Source: Flammula alnicola (Eukaryota > Basidiomycota > Agaricomycetes > Agaricales > Strophariaceae). From it: a stretch of 64,000 nt of DNA. The notes beneath the pieces are model-generated. The model did not search any database and was not told the DNA's origin. It was given only the letters and a program-made list of their open reading frames with translations. The DNA is taken from positions 744,001-808,000 of the forward strand of contig JADNRV010000002.1 in NCBI GenBank assembly GCA_015499995.1, in the 5' to 3' direction. Positions 1 to 12,048 of the stretch are shown here, piece by piece (positions within the stretch are counted from its first letter, which is position 1; the number at the start of each line of letters is the position of its first letter). The position numbers and the translations under genes were made by a program.

Positions 1-498
1 TTCCAGAGCCATATACCAGTGAAGCTAGAGTCTTACTTAACGGTCTCGGGTCCGATGAACTCCTCGGCGGGTATGGGCGCCACCGTTCAGTTTACAATAC
101 CGGGGGTTGGGCAGCTGCCATTACGGAAGTAAGTAGATGTTTGAACCAAAATTTGCTGTCTTGGTTTTGCTGACGAAAGTTCATAGCTACAACAAGAAAT
201 AGACCGAATCCCAAACAGAAATCTTGGCCGAGACGACCGCGTTATTTCTTCCCATGGAAAAGAAACCCGCCATCCGTTCCTCTCATTATCCCTGGTGTCG
301 TTTCTGGCTTCATTACCAGTGCATTTCAAAATGGACCCTCGGTTGGAAACTAGTATTGGAGATAAAATGTTACTAAGGCTGGCTGCCCGAAAACTTGGAC
401 TTGTTGAAGCAAGTAGTAGGAAAAAACGTGCCATGCAATTTGGAAGCCATTCAGCACGAATGGATGGAGAAAGGCGAGGTGATGTTGACTTGGAATAG
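1..498 (+). CDS. Asparagine synthetase domain-containing protein (ASNSD1-like), 3' end only
   Basis: This is the C-terminal part of an ASNSD1-type protein; the gene enters from outside the window. Frame 3 reads LLNGLGSDELLGGYGRHR, the hallmark of the asparagine synthase ATP-pyrophosphatase domain. An intron lies at 129-186 (GTAAGT..TAG). The second exon continues with GRDDRVISSHGKETRHPFL, then LLRLAARKLGL and KKRAMQFGS, and stops at 496-498. These C-terminal blocks match the ASNSD1 family better than the classical asparagine synthetases. Family members have an N-terminal glutaminase-like domain, which would lie upstream and is not seen here. The enzymatic role of the family is poorly defined, so only the family call is firm. 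Confidence 0.85.
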
Positions 499-824
499 AT
501 ACTGTATTGTAAGTAAAGGTGTAAATAGAATACGTAAATAAGGCCCCATCATGAGGGAAATGACGCGTTACTCTTGAGCAGAATCATTTGTTGATTGAGG
601 ATGCGGTTCCTAGTTCCAACTCGTTCAACTTCAAGCTCAAGATGAAGCTTGAAGCTTGAAGGACGCGACTGACGCAATTGCCCGTTATGGAATTGGAACC
701 GCGTCAGCGTCCGGCTTACCAAATCAGTCTCCGTGAGAATCATTTGCGAACGGCAGTGTTTCCTTGCTTGGATCCTACGGTCAGGACATACTTCAGCTCT
801 TGCTGACCTTGTTAGCTCAAAAAA
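499..824. other. Intergenic region
   Basis: This is the spacer between the ASNSD1-like stop and the prohibitin start. It presumably holds the 3' UTR of the first gene and the promoter of PHB1. No open frame with coding character and no clear TATA box were seen. Confidence 0.5.
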
Positions 825-2011
825 ATGGCATTTTCACCGAACGCAGGAAAATTCCTGAGTAAGTATCCCATTTCCAAGGTTTACCAAATTGCTAAAGGTC
901 AAATGCTTTCTTCCGTCAGTTCCTTTGGCCCTTGCAATTACTGCTGTCCAGGCCAGTATCTATGATGTACCCGGTGGCTATCGGGCGGTTATGTTCGACA
1001 GGTTCTCGGGAGTGAAGGACAAGGTATGAGCCCATCTGAATAACTTCGTAATTAGTCTAATTTGTGCATTTTCAGGCGACTGGCGAGGGTACCCATCTGC
1101 TGGTACCTTGGTTGCAGCGTGCTATTTTGTATGACTGCCGCATCAAACCTCGAGTCTGTCCATTTTCTATCCTCCTCGACGGCTTTCTTACCTTCTCCTA
1201 GAATATTTCGACGACTACTGGATCAAAGGACATGCAAATGGTTTCCATTACCCTTCGAGTTATGTCCCGCCCCGACGTCGACCATTTGTCGAAGATCTAT
1301 CAGAGCTTGGGCTTGGATTATGACGAGAGGGTCCTACCCTCTATTGGAAATGAGGTGTTGAAGAGCATTGTCGCTCAGTTTGATGCTGCCGAACTTATCA
1401 CCCAACGTGAAGTAGTGAGTATGAGAGTATTGACATGAAAAGTGTGTTGACTCACGTTGCGAAGGTATCCTCCCGTATACGCGCCGACCTCCTGCAACGT
1501 GCAGGTGAATTTAATATCAAGCTGGAGGATGTTTCAATCACCCATCTTACTTTCGGAAAGGTGAGTTTCGGTTCAGTTCAGTTGGAAAGTATATTAATAA
1601 TCCTGCAATAGGAATTCACCCAAGCTGTGGAAGCGAAGCAAATTGCCCAGCAAGGTGTGTAACCTGTATAAAATATGTTAGCTCATTTCCAATGGGGCTT
1701 TAGATGCTGAACGTGCCAAGTTCATTGTCGAGAAGGTGCGATGAGCATCAACACAGCAGTACACTAAATCTTATATGTTTTTTCTGCAGGCGGACCAAGA
1801 ACGACAGGCAGCAGTCATCCGGGCCGAGGGAGAAGCAGAAGCAGCATTAACTATTTCTCGAGCTCTAGAAAAAGCTGGCGACGCGTTCGTGGCCCTTCGA
1901 AAAATCGAAGCCAGCAAAGCTATTGTGCAGTCTCTGTCCGCCAGCCCTAACGTTACATATATTCCAAGTGGGAGCGGCAACGTGTTACTGAACGTATCAC
2001 CGCAGAAGTAG
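825..2011 (+). CDS. PHB1: Prohibitin 1 (mitochondrial inner-membrane PHB complex subunit)
   Basis: Prohibitin 1 assembles with prohibitin 2 into ring complexes of the mitochondrial inner membrane that stabilise membrane proteins and control m-AAA proteolysis. The spliced product begins [11 protein letters not shown], followed by a short hydrophobic N-terminal anchor and the SPFH/band-7 domain ([34 protein letters not shown]). The coiled-coil part reads [31 protein letters not shown], cited here as its ends QDAERAKF and RAEGEAEAA. The C-terminus is [13 protein letters not shown]. Seven introns are visible, including 859-919, 1024-1075, 1154-1201 and 1416-1465. The rest fall near 1561-1611, 1655-1704 and 1736-1790. 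Length, about 270 residues, is normal for the family. The ATG at 825 is the only one that gives the family N-terminus. Confidence 0.95.
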
Positions 2012-2366
2012 GTGTTAACAGAGTAGTAGCATTATGTAGTTCAATCGCGGCGAAGAATGGAAAGGATGTGTTTGATCGATGATGTACGTTTTGAGTGATA
2101 AAAAAAACTCCCACGGAGTCAATTCGTCCTTGCTCTTGACTGCCATCGAGTCTCTCTGTATCTCGTCTTCCTTTTCTCTTTTCCTCTCCTCTGTCTCCTC
2201 TGTCTCTCGTCTCTCGTCTCTTTCCTCTCTTGTGACGGACTTGTCTATCGTATACAGTCTCCAATTTCCTGTCTTTTGTATGCCTCGTATTCCGAACCCG
2301 TATTTTTTGTCCAATTACTGACTTGGCATGTTTCAGGTCTCATTTTCCTTCATCTTTTTTTAAATC

Positions 2367-3920
2367 ATGAATCCAATGGGCATGGGCAGTGTCGCTGAAG
2401 CTCCGGTTCGTCAATGTCCTCTTATCTCTTCATATCCCTCGCTGATCAATGTCATCTGCTCACTGCTCATATCACATGCTCTGCTTGCGTTTCTGTTGTA
2501 CATCTTCATACAGAGGCGGGCTCATCTTTACGTCGGGAACTTGAGTCCTCGTGTGACAGAGTACATGTTGACAGAGATTTTCGCTGTCGCCGGCCCCGTC
2601 CAACACGTCAAAATAATCCCAGACAGAAACTACCAACATGGTGGTCTCAACTACGGCTTTGTGGAATACATGGACATGCGTGCCGCAGAGACGGCTCTCC
2701 AAACCTTGAATGGCCGCAAAATATTTGATACCGAAATTCGAGTTAATTGGGCATATCAAGGCCAACAAAATAAAGAGGATACGACAGGTCACTACCACGT
2801 CTTCGTTGGAGATCTCAGCCCTGAAGTCAACGACGAGGTCTTAGCAAAGGCTTTCAGTGCGTTTGGAACGATGTCGGATGCTCGTGTAATGTGGGACATG
2901 AACTCCGGCAAATCTCGTGGCTACGGTTTCCTTGCTTTCCGAGACAAAACGGATGCAGAACAAGCTATTGCTACGATGAACGGAGAATGGCTGGGCTCTC
3001 GGGCTATCCGCGTCAACTGGGCTAATCAGAAAACACAAGGTGCTCCGCCAGGTAGTGCATCACCTCACCAATCGAGTGGTCCCATTGGCGGTGCTGGCGG
3101 CGCGCCTGCCCCAATCAACTTCCAAGGTGGCCCTCTGTCATATGAATCTGTCGTCCAACAAACCCCTGCATACAACTCCACGGTCTATGTTGGAAACCTG
3201 GTTCCATACTGCACACAGGCCGACCTTATCCCGCTGTTCCAATCCATCGGTTATCTTTCTGAAATCCGCATGCAGGCCGACCGCGGTTTCGCCTTCGTCA
3301 AGTTGGACACCCACGAGCATGCGGCGATGGCCATTGTTCAATTACAAGGACAAATGGTTCACGGACGACCCATCAAATGCAGCTGGGGTAAAGATCGAGC
3401 TGATGGCGGGGCTACTCAGCCAAACCCCGTTAGTCCGACTGCTGCGGCTACACCATACGGCAATATGGTATGCAATAAAAACTATGGGCCCAGATCACAG
3501 AACTGAATTCTAGCTTTTAGCCTATGTATGGTATGCCTCAACCAGCCAGCTACGGTCAATACGGTTTTGGAGGTTACGCAGGATTCCCAGGTCAAGCAGC
3601 CGCAGCGCCAGGAGCAGCAGGTCCTGGTTCTCCAGGCATGCCGCAGGCCACTAATGTTGGCGCGGCTGGCTTGGGTCTCAATGTTGGAGCCCAGCAACCC
3701 GGTGCAGATCTCAACGCGGCTGCAGGTGCTCAACCCGGACAGCCTCAGTGGGGCGCTTCGGACCCCAATTATTACTCAAACTATTGGGGAGGTGAGTCTA
3801 TATGATTAACATGCTGTAAGTATGTTGATTAACTTAATCTAAACAGGCTACTATGGACAGCAAGCTGCCACCGCTCAACAACAGACTGGAGGTGATACAC
3901 AAATGCAAGGACCAGCATAG
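2367..3920 (+). CDS. Pub1/TIA-1-type RNA-binding protein with three RRMs
   Basis: This is a poly(A)/U-rich RNA-binding protein of the Pub1/TIA-1/TIAR family, which acts in mRNA stability and stress granules. RRM1 has RNP2 LYVGNL and RNP1 LNYGFVEY. RRM2 has VFVGDL and RGYGFLAF. RRM3 has VYVGNL and RGFAFVKL. A Gly/Ala/Gln-rich tail ends at 3920. Three introns are likely: 2406-2513, 3468-3520 and 3792-3846. The first has an unusual GTTCGT donor and is 108 bp with no stop, so the frame stays open if it is retained. The family normally goes straight from a short N-terminus to RRAHLYVGNL, which supports removal of the intron. Without it the protein starts MNPMGMGSVAEAP. Confidence 0.92.
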
Positions 3921-4329
3921 AGAAAAGGAGGGATAGGATCTCTCCAAAATTCTCCTCAGCTCGTGAATTATGAAGTATTGGCGTATCCACTTCTTTCTCT
4001 TTCTCTTCGCCACTTAACCTCTTTTTCCTGGTCACTATTTTTTTGCCTTCCTCAAGCTTCAATCCCTCTTCTATTACTTCTTCTTCATCCGTCTCCCTTC
4101 TTGATGCTGCTGTTCTTTATTTTCACTCCTCTTTCGTACGAGATGATTATAAAAGTCTGATCTTGTAATCAAATTAACTGACTAACATGTTCAAGCGACA
4201 CTAGGAGTAGAAGATTGAAGGTTTGCCAATATAACATCAGATTGAATGAGGGTATATAAAGAGATTGTCAAGGAGTAGTAAATGCGGACTCGAATGGGAA
4301 AGAAATGTGTTAGTCTGGGTCATCCACCA

Positions 4330-5319
4330 TCAACCATTCGGTGTCAGATTCAATGCCTGCGACGCTGGAGACAGAGCTCCATTCTTCATCGTCGCTGCTG
4401 GAGGGTCCGGATTTGCGGAATCTTTTCCCGACACTGATGTTGGACGGCTAGAGGCGCCTGGGTTTGATGCTGGTACTTCGTTTCCCGAACCATCCCTCCA
4501 CGATAGCACCGTGTCGTGCCTTGAGCGCATGTTCTCGTAAAATTCGTTGGCTTCATTCATTCTGTTCGCTTCTACTTGTTTAGCATCAAGCCAGCGCTGC
4601 AAGAGTTTGGCGTTGTCTTTCGCAAGGGTTTGATTTCGTTCTTCAACTTGAGTGAGCTCCAACAAGGATGTACTGATTTCATCGTGGAGAATCTAATTGA
4701 GAGGTTCCATAGAATGAGTTCGAGGTGGCTCCCATGTCGGACAATATTTCTTACCTGCACAGTCCTATCTTTTTCTGCCATAAGCTCCGCATGCTGGTCG
4801 ACCTTGCGTCGGAGGGATGTTATTTCGTCTCTTGCCTTTCTGAGATTCTCAGAGTCGATTCTAGATAATTCTTCCTTTTCTCGCAAGGTCTCATTCATGG
4901 ATAAAAGACGTTGTGCATTTTGTCCTTGAGTTTTGTATAAATTGGCCAATTCATCACGCAAGGACGATATCTGTGTTTCCAGAGATGCGAGATAGGCTGC
5001 ACGAACGGGATTGCTATTGCAATCGATGAGATGATATCAGGGGGTGCAAGTTATGAAGATGCTTACTCTTCGCCCGATCCTGAACTATTGGGGTTTCCCT
5101 TGACACTCCCCACCGCTCGTAGCAGCGTTGCATTTCGCTCTTTCAGAAGCTTGGTCTGTTGGGCGAGTCTGCGGTCTTTGAAAACAAGGATGAGAGTGAG
5201 TGATATGTGAATGGTCTGGGTAGCTCACACTGCTCGATAATAGGAGCAAATGCGGACTCGGAGGTGTTCCTCTCTGCCAGCCGCAGTCTGAGAAGCTCTT
5301 GCCATGAGGGCTCGGCCAT
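4330..5319 (-). CDS. ATG16: Autophagy protein Atg16
   Basis: Atg16 dimerises through a coiled coil and binds Atg5-Atg12, forming the E3-like complex that lipidates Atg8 on the phagophore. The N-terminus MAEPSWQELLRLRLAERN with FAPIIEQ is the Atg5-binding region of fungal Atg16. It is followed by a long heptad-rich stretch containing LRDELANLYKTQ, SRIDSENLRKARDEITSLRR, ELTQVEERNQTLAKDN and LLQRWLDAKQ. A short Ser/Pro-rich tail ends LTPNG. There is no WD40 domain, as is usual for fungi. Introns interrupt the gene near 4680-4755, 4990-5065 and 5175-5230. Its start lies 200 bp from the divergently transcribed YPT7. Confidence rests on the N-terminal motif together with the coiled coil. Confidence 0.88.
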
Positions 5320-5519
5320 TTGAGAAATAATGAAGCGTCGGAGGACTGTCAACACATCAAGGACACTGACAGCGTCAGAGCACGCGGAGTTTAAACCTCC
5401 TAATTGGGACACTCTGACGCCTCTGACTGACGCTGTTGAAGTAACACCAGACGACAGCCTCCCCCCAACCACAACCTCATATATTTCTCATATCTTCTCC
5501 CTAGTCTTATTCAAAGAGG
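5320..5519. promoter_or_regulatory. Shared divergent promoter region, ATG16 / YPT7
   Basis: About 200 bp separate the two start codons, so both promoters and 5' UTRs must overlap or abut here. The stretch near 5455-5470 is C-rich. No certain TATA box or factor site was identified. The call is inferred from layout only. Confidence 0.5.
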
Positions 5520-6464
5520 ATGGGTCGCGTATTACTCAAGGTCATCCGATGTACCCTTCTGTTATTGTCTGTCATATTGACCCTACTACTCCTCTAGGTT
5601 ATCATCCTCGGCGACAGTGGGTTAGTCGCTTGTGGTCTATCACTACCCGGACCCCTACTCACATCTATAACCAAAGCGTCGGAAAGACCTCTCTCATGAA
5701 CCAATACGTCAACAAGCGCTTCAGTAACCAGTATAAGGCGACTATCGGTGCCGACTTGTATGTTTCAGCTAACTTGGTGCAATTACACCGCTGACAGGCC
5801 AATATCTTAGTTTGACGAAGGAGGTTATGGTCGACGATCGACTTGTGACTATGCAGGTAAATTGTCTTCTCCCTCCGATAAATATTCGTCTTTCTTATCT
5901 TATAACAAACAGCTTTGGGACACCGCGGGTCAAGAGCGCTTCCAATCACTTGGTGTTGCATTCTATCGAGGTGCTGATTGTTGTGTTCTTGTCTACGACG
6001 TCAACAGCGCCAAATCGTTCGAGACTCTCGATAGCTGGCGTGATGAGTTCCTTATCCAGGCTAGTCCTCATGATCCCGAGAACTTCCCTTTCGTGGTGCT
6101 GGGTAACAAGATAGATGTGGAAGAAGGGAAGCGTCAGGTAGAAATTCGTACCTTACCGATATCTTCTTCTACATTTCTCATTTTCGTTTCACAGGTTACT
6201 CAGAAACGTGCTATGACTTGGTGTCAGTCGAAAGGCAACATTCCATATTTCGAAACCTCTGCCAAGGAAGCTATCAACGTGGAGCAGGCTTTCCAGACTA
6301 TTGCTAAGAATGCCTTGCAACAAGAAGCCGAGGAGCAATTGTTAGTACTATCGCTACCTCCTTTGTCTCCCATCTGTACTAAACGACTATCCAGATATGT
6401 TGATTACCCCGACCCCATCCAGCTTGATTCAGAGAGCTCGCAAAGCTATGGTTGCAATTGTTAA
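5520..6464 (+). CDS. YPT7: Rab7-family GTPase Ypt7
   Basis: Ypt7/Rab7 is the small GTPase of late endosomes and vacuoles. It drives HOPS-dependent fusion, including fusion of autophagosomes with the vacuole. The spliced start is [15 protein letters not shown]. Introns at 5541-5597 and 5621-5676 leave a tiny first exon of 21 bp and split the P-loop GDSGVGKTS. The remaining signatures are all present: effector loop [49 protein letters not shown], and a C-terminal CNC for double geranylgeranylation. The N-terminus lacks the SSRKK block seen in many homologues and is a few residues short. The donor GTCATC of the first intron is weak. The family call is certain. Confidence 0.95.
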
Positions 6465-6870
6465 TGTCTCTCTTCACTAGCCCCCTAGTATGGTACTATT
6501 AGTAGTATTGCTTACCTTTCATGTATCTCGTAGCACACATTTTCTCTTCCCGAGCTTCATACAATCTAGGACTTGATACATTTTGGTGTTTCAACAATCT
6601 TGAAACCTACCGTTTCTTCACGTCATGCTCATTAAATCTTGTTTAATTCGTTATCGAGTTAGTATACCCCTTCAAGCAAGCTTCAAGTTGAAAGCCAATG
6701 AAATGCACTTTATGTAATTCGCGGCGCGTATAACCGAGGGAATCAATTACAGTTATCTTTCTTTAGTTCGACTATAATTATTACCATTACCATTTGCTCG
6801 ACTTCAACCAATTCAAATCCCTAGTGGTTTCTCCCAAGACGATTGCGTAGGGTGTTCCAGGACCATTTCA

Positions 6871-9800
6871 ATGGGGAAAAGTCGCAAAACGAAACGCGCC
6901 AAGACCCCTGAAGAGGTCTACCACGTAGGTATGTTGGAAATGATCATGATAGCCCAAAACGATCGTATTTACTCAACCATTCGACGCAGAGGTTGTAACT
7001 AAAGCACACGTCGTTCCCGCAGACTCCGATGACGAAACGGATGCTGCAAAATGGGTAAAAACCATCATGCACCTTTATAATCTACATGTCTCTATGGCTA
7101 ATTTGAGTCACTCTTCCAGGAATATTTTGTCAAGGTCATTGCATTTTGCTGATTAAACCTTCCATCTCATTGACCTCTCCTCTTAGTGGGCAGGCTATGA
7201 GTCCGATGCCAATAGGTGCGCACTCCTCATATTTCTTTCGGAGATGATTCATTTACTCTTTCTTTGAAGCTGGGAACCAGAATCAAATCTAGAAGGGTGT
7301 AAGAGACTCTTGTCGAGTTTTTGGGAGCATGTTGGTCTAGATAACAGGGATTATTTGGCGGGATATGAAGTAAAGGCGTCGAAGGAGTGGATTGGTGGGG
7401 TATCTTTACCTGCTCGCCAACACGCATATGCTCACACGATTGTATCAGAGAAGGAGAAGGCATTTTTCGCCAAAGAATATCGCTCCGCTCAAGAAGAAAT
7501 AAAGCGCCAGCAGAAGGAACAACGCAAACAATCCAAAAAGGTGAGTGGGAACTGACTTACCATGCAATCACCCGTTGAAGTCTGTTCAGCCCAAGAAAGA
7601 AAAGGGGAAAGGCACACCCTCTCAAGAACCGTCATCTGTTCCAGAAAAAGAGGCCTCTAGCTCGAAAACCCAAAGTCTGTGCCGGTGAGCATTGCTGCTG
7701 TTGCTCGACCAGTTATTTTGTACTTAATTTCCTTCAAATAGAAAGACAATGAACCCGAACGGGGTTCGTCATCTGAGGAGGATCGTCCTTTGAAGTACTC
7801 CAAGAAGAAACCACCTCCACAGGAAGCCCAGCAATCTCTCAGCATCACAATTCCTGGTGGCACTATAAAGAAGAGAAAGCTGGTAGTCTCGTCATCTTCT
7901 GATGAGGTGTGTAGCTTCGATGTTTGATCGACCTCCATTTTAAAATCTTTCTTTAGGAACCACTTCAGAGCCTCCGGCCCACTAAAGTCGCTAAAACAAA
8001 GGAGGTAGACCGAGGCACCAAAGAAATTGTTGTACGTCATGTCTTCCTTGTATATCTATATGATGGTTGTCTAATATTCTGTAGGAAATACCGTCTTCAC
8101 CGGAGCAGTCACCCACATCTCTCTTTTCTGTGCCCTCATCGCCAGATATAGCCCTTGCCAACAAGGAGCCACAAAAGAAGTCTACATTCAATACCGGCAA
8201 AGATAAAGCATTGCCTTCTATTAAAATAATGCGTCGGTCAAACAATCCACAAGCAAAGATAGCTGATATGGCTCCATCAGAAATACCATCTAGCAGCGGG
8301 ATATCGACAAAACAGCGTCTTGCGCAAGGGGCACTCGCCCCAACTTTGCCAAAACAAATGCCAGCTACAATACCGAAGCCACCACCAAAGCCACTCCCGA
8401 CTCGAACGCCAAGCACCAGCCTCATGGGTCTTTCGTTCAAGAAGAAATCCATCCCTCCGTTGGCTATGCCAACCGGATCTGCCAGCCGACCAGAGGGTAC
8501 GCCCACCTCGTCGTTCCAATCACCCCTTTACGAGCCTACTTTGCTTCGTTGAATTCTCCGGCGATTCTATCTCCACAAATACAAGATTCTTTTTTTACAA
8601 GTAGCCCCGACACCAGTTTCTCAGGCCCAAGTCAAAACACCGTTCGCAAGAGGCCATCTGTGTCAGAACCCACAATGTTTGTTTTGTTCGTCGATATTGT
8701 AATTTGCGCAGGCTAATAGCATATGTTTCCAGATCACCTGCGTTGATTTCTCAATTCTCACCTATGGCCGAAGCAGAGACGTTTTTACGAAGTATTATGC
8801 CACCAAGGTAATTCATTCGGTTGCTCTTGTTTCTTGACTTTACTTAGCTTCTTCGGCAGCTTGGCTGCTCCCATGGAGTACGTAATGTGAACTTGATTGT
8901 GGCACTTAAATCATTCTAACTTGCTGTAGGAGTGAACCAGAACACCCTGTGGAATAGCACCTCCAAAACCAATACAGTCTAAGGTGGCATTACCTGGGAG
9001 GTAACCTCATCCTTCATTCCAATATAGAATTGTTTTGACCGAAGTCGGTACAATAGGATTCACAAAATGTGGAAATGGACCGGACCATTGTTCCTTAACT
9101 CGACAGAAAATGCTCTCTGCAACGTCAAGATCCACAATCTGACGAAGGATCAATCACTGCGGTATTCTATAGTTTTTCAGAGTGTGGAACGAATGGAAGT
9201 TTTGTCCATGTATGATAATGCCGACCTACGCGCCATGTTGTCCGTATTCCGGAAGCCACCACAATTAGGACTATTAAGTCCAGATGAAGAGAAGGACGCA
9301 CAGTCCTTCAATCTACTTATTCGATATATGGAGAAGTCGCAAAAGGTGACGAAATGGCATGCATATCTTGGAACTTCTGCTAAAACTTTTTGATAGGTTT
9401 TCTTGGTACCGATTATTCTTGACGACAACATAATTGGTCAAGTTGTATTCTTTCCTTACTTATATCATATGGTCTTGGACATCGAAGTGCCTCGCGATCT
9501 ATCCGAACGAGGACACCTTGTCACTGCAATCTTGCCGTATGCCCTATCTCCAGCACAGCTAAAGCAAGAATCTCAGGTACTCACACGCGAGCTTGGCCCA
9601 CCCTTGCAGCCGATGTTGGAGCTTGGTCAATGGGATCGTTCATTGCGAACGAGTCCTCATTATCATCATGCATTACGAGTTCTGGGTTTCCGGAAGATCT
9701 CCACAAATACGTCGGCGATCAGGTACATTCGCATCCCTACTGCATATGGTCAGGAAGAGAATCGAAGATACCCAACCTGGAGCAAGAGAAAGGATGGAGA

Positions 9801-10807
9801 CTCGCCTTCTGCAAAGACTTTTGAATCAAGTGAAGGCCAAGAATGCCGGCCACAGGAGCGAGGCAAGAGTTGTTTTTGTGCATGTCGGTGCACTTGGTAC
9901 AGTCCACAAGCTCGCAGATTTTGTCGAACGCCGGGCAAATCATCATATGGTTCAATTTTACACCTACGGGACTGATCCAGACGTCTCTCCGAGCATGTGG
10001 TCAATCACGGAGATTTGGCCCTGTGGTTAGTTTTCTACTCTTGAGTTCTCTGCATTTGCTTACGCTGTCATATGTTATTAACAGGGGGCATTGTGACCTT
10101 TACACCGTCCGCTATGCTGAAAGATCCTATTCTAGTCTGTCAGAGAATTATTCAGATAAGTCGACATCCTGCTTGGGCTTGCTACATCTTGCCATTGGCC
10201 CTTGGTTTACTCGCGAAGTTGGAATGCGGAGATGAAGATCCGGTGAAAATGCTTGAACAGTACGTTTTGTTTGACTGCAATATCGTTTCTTCAACTTATG
10301 GTTTATAACAGGCGCAAACTCGGGCTGGAGAGTATCCTGCAAATGATCGAAGATGGCGCTGTCGCTCTGATTCAAGCCCCACCAGAGAAGCGAACTATCA
10401 GAAGTGACAACGATGTCCATGCACAGTGGCTGTCGCAATACATAGCTTTCATCCCCCCTACGAAACGGGAGGCGCTAGAGACAGGGATCATGGCCTTCTT
10501 GGCTGCACAGGGGCTGCGTACACCAATTGAAGCAGAAATTTCAGCGGATTTGTCGCGCATGCAACGCCATCCTGCTTTCATGACGGAGTATCGACGTTAT
10601 GTTGTCATCAACTTTGAGGATGACGGTGCGAAGGTCAACACCTATTCCGACGGGGTGCGTATTGTCAAATCATTCTTTCAAGACCAAAACTCACACTCAG
10701 TTTCTTCTCTATTGTCTATTCTTCGTCTCCAGTTTGAATGGACAACTGCAGCCAAATTCGATTTCAAAGACGATTACTACCCAAAGCAAACTATCGGAAT
10801 TAAATAA
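6871..10807 (+). CDS. Chromodomain protein with Chp1-like domain order (candidate RITS subunit)
   Basis: The protein begins MGKSRKTKRAKTPEEVYHV and carries a chromodomain spread over exons at about 6871-7320: YHVEVV, then WEYFVKWAGYESDANSWEPE and SFWEHVG. The Y/W/Y cage positions that bind methylated H3K9 are present. A long Ser/Lys/Pro-rich, basic linker follows. A second folded region starts near 9060: MWKWTGPLFLNSTENALCNV resembles the first strands of a SPOC domain. A third region near 9850-10090 (VVFVHVGALGTVHKLADF, MVQFYTYGTD, GGIVTFTPSA) looks like an alpha/beta PIN-like fold. Chromodomain, SPOC and PIN is the order of S. pombe Chp1. One gene is supported because an exon bridge (PMETPCGIAPPKPIQ) joins the two halves in frame. 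The splicing near 8490-8560 and 9575-9760 was not resolved. Confidence 0.62.
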
Positions 10808-10978
10808 CGCTGCAAACCTCCTTGGGCCGGGGTATCATACTTCAGAACATGTACACTATCATCTCTCTTCTTCATCTCGTCCCTCTCACCATTCTCCGAG
10901 GTACACTATCTTTATCTACATATGTATACAGATGTTGAAAGACGAAATAACTTAGGCTAGGCTCCTGGCCGGCAATCA
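10808..10978. other. Convergent 3' intergenic spacer
   Basis: This short spacer lies between two converging genes and would hold both 3' ends. A 10-bp motif GTACACTATC occurs twice, near 10850 and 10902. Nothing else was seen. Confidence 0.45.
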
Positions 10979-12048
10979 TCATGCAAAATAGGCTTCATTT
11001 ATCGCGGCTCGTATTTGATCGTTCTCTTCCCAAACATCTGATGCTTCTGTCTGCATGAACAAATACGATTTATGAGACCCTGTTGTGAAGCAATGCAATT
11101 GAGGTTAAGAATGAAGGAACGTACCGCTTGGAGGACAGTGCCTCTAGACGTTTCCTGCATCTCTCCGGCTAGAACGAGCTCGTCTAAGATCTATACGCAA
11201 AAGAAACCGGTAAATTGGATTGATCTCGACAGCAATTAGCCTGAGAGGCGTGAGTGGACGAACTGCGTATGCCTTTTGGAAGTTGAATATTCTGTCAATC
11301 CATCATCAATCCTTCAAATAAATAACAAAAGCAGGCGAGAGCATTTACAAATCCATTTCGCAGACCTGCAGACAAGGAAGTGTTTAAGTAATTGTCATGA
11401 TAAAAAGAATAGGAAGAACAAAACGCGTACATTGCCAAAATACTTATCGAGGACCTCGACATAGCGGTGTATCACCTCAAGCGTGACCAGCTCATTGTCG
11501 TTCTCGCCGATCTCGCATATGAAGAAGAGGGATGCATAGCGACGGTAGACAATCTGGCAGTAAGACACGATGAGAGAGGTACACTGAATTCAATGTGGCG
11601 AAGGCGCGCGACGGGTTCCACATACCTTCCTGCCTATCATATAAGTCAAATATAAGTAGCAATCGAACAAGCCTCGGGGTCAGGCTAAAATGAAAGCCAT
11701 TAGAGGCAAAACAAAAAAAAGGTGGCCCACCCTTGTATTCCAGAAAATTGCACATGCGCGGGCGCCTGCTGAGCGCCAGCTGCGAGACCTCCTGCACGAT
11801 CTTGGCCTTGCCTTTGACGTGAGGGTGACGAACCATTTCGCGAGTCGGAGCTTGCCTGTGCTTCCAGGTATGGTTAGTACAGTACGTCCAGATCGCGTCG
11901 CCAAGCCACGAGGGACGGGACGGTAGCCGGGGAGAGGGAGGACTGGCGCATGCGGGAATGATTTGATATTCGTCAGTGGTCGTGTTCGGAGAGAGTGTAT
12001 ATTTAGACGCGCACCTTGCCTGGAAACGAGGAGGACGTAGTTTATCAT
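10979..12048 (-). CDS. APS1: AP-1 clathrin adaptor complex, sigma subunit
   Basis: This is the small sigma chain of the AP-1 adaptor, which sorts cargo into clathrin vesicles at the trans-Golgi network and endosomes. The spliced protein starts [12 protein letters not shown], then [11 protein letters not shown] and [26 protein letters not shown]. The latter is longer than can be quoted together, and its ends are KAKIVQEV and CNFLEYK. It continues [37 protein letters not shown], and a short C-terminal exon ending [11 protein letters not shown]. The Glu/Asp-rich ending [12 protein letters not shown] points to AP-1 rather than AP-2. At least five introns are present. Total length, near 160 residues, fits the family. 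The start lies at 12046-12048. Confidence 0.9.
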
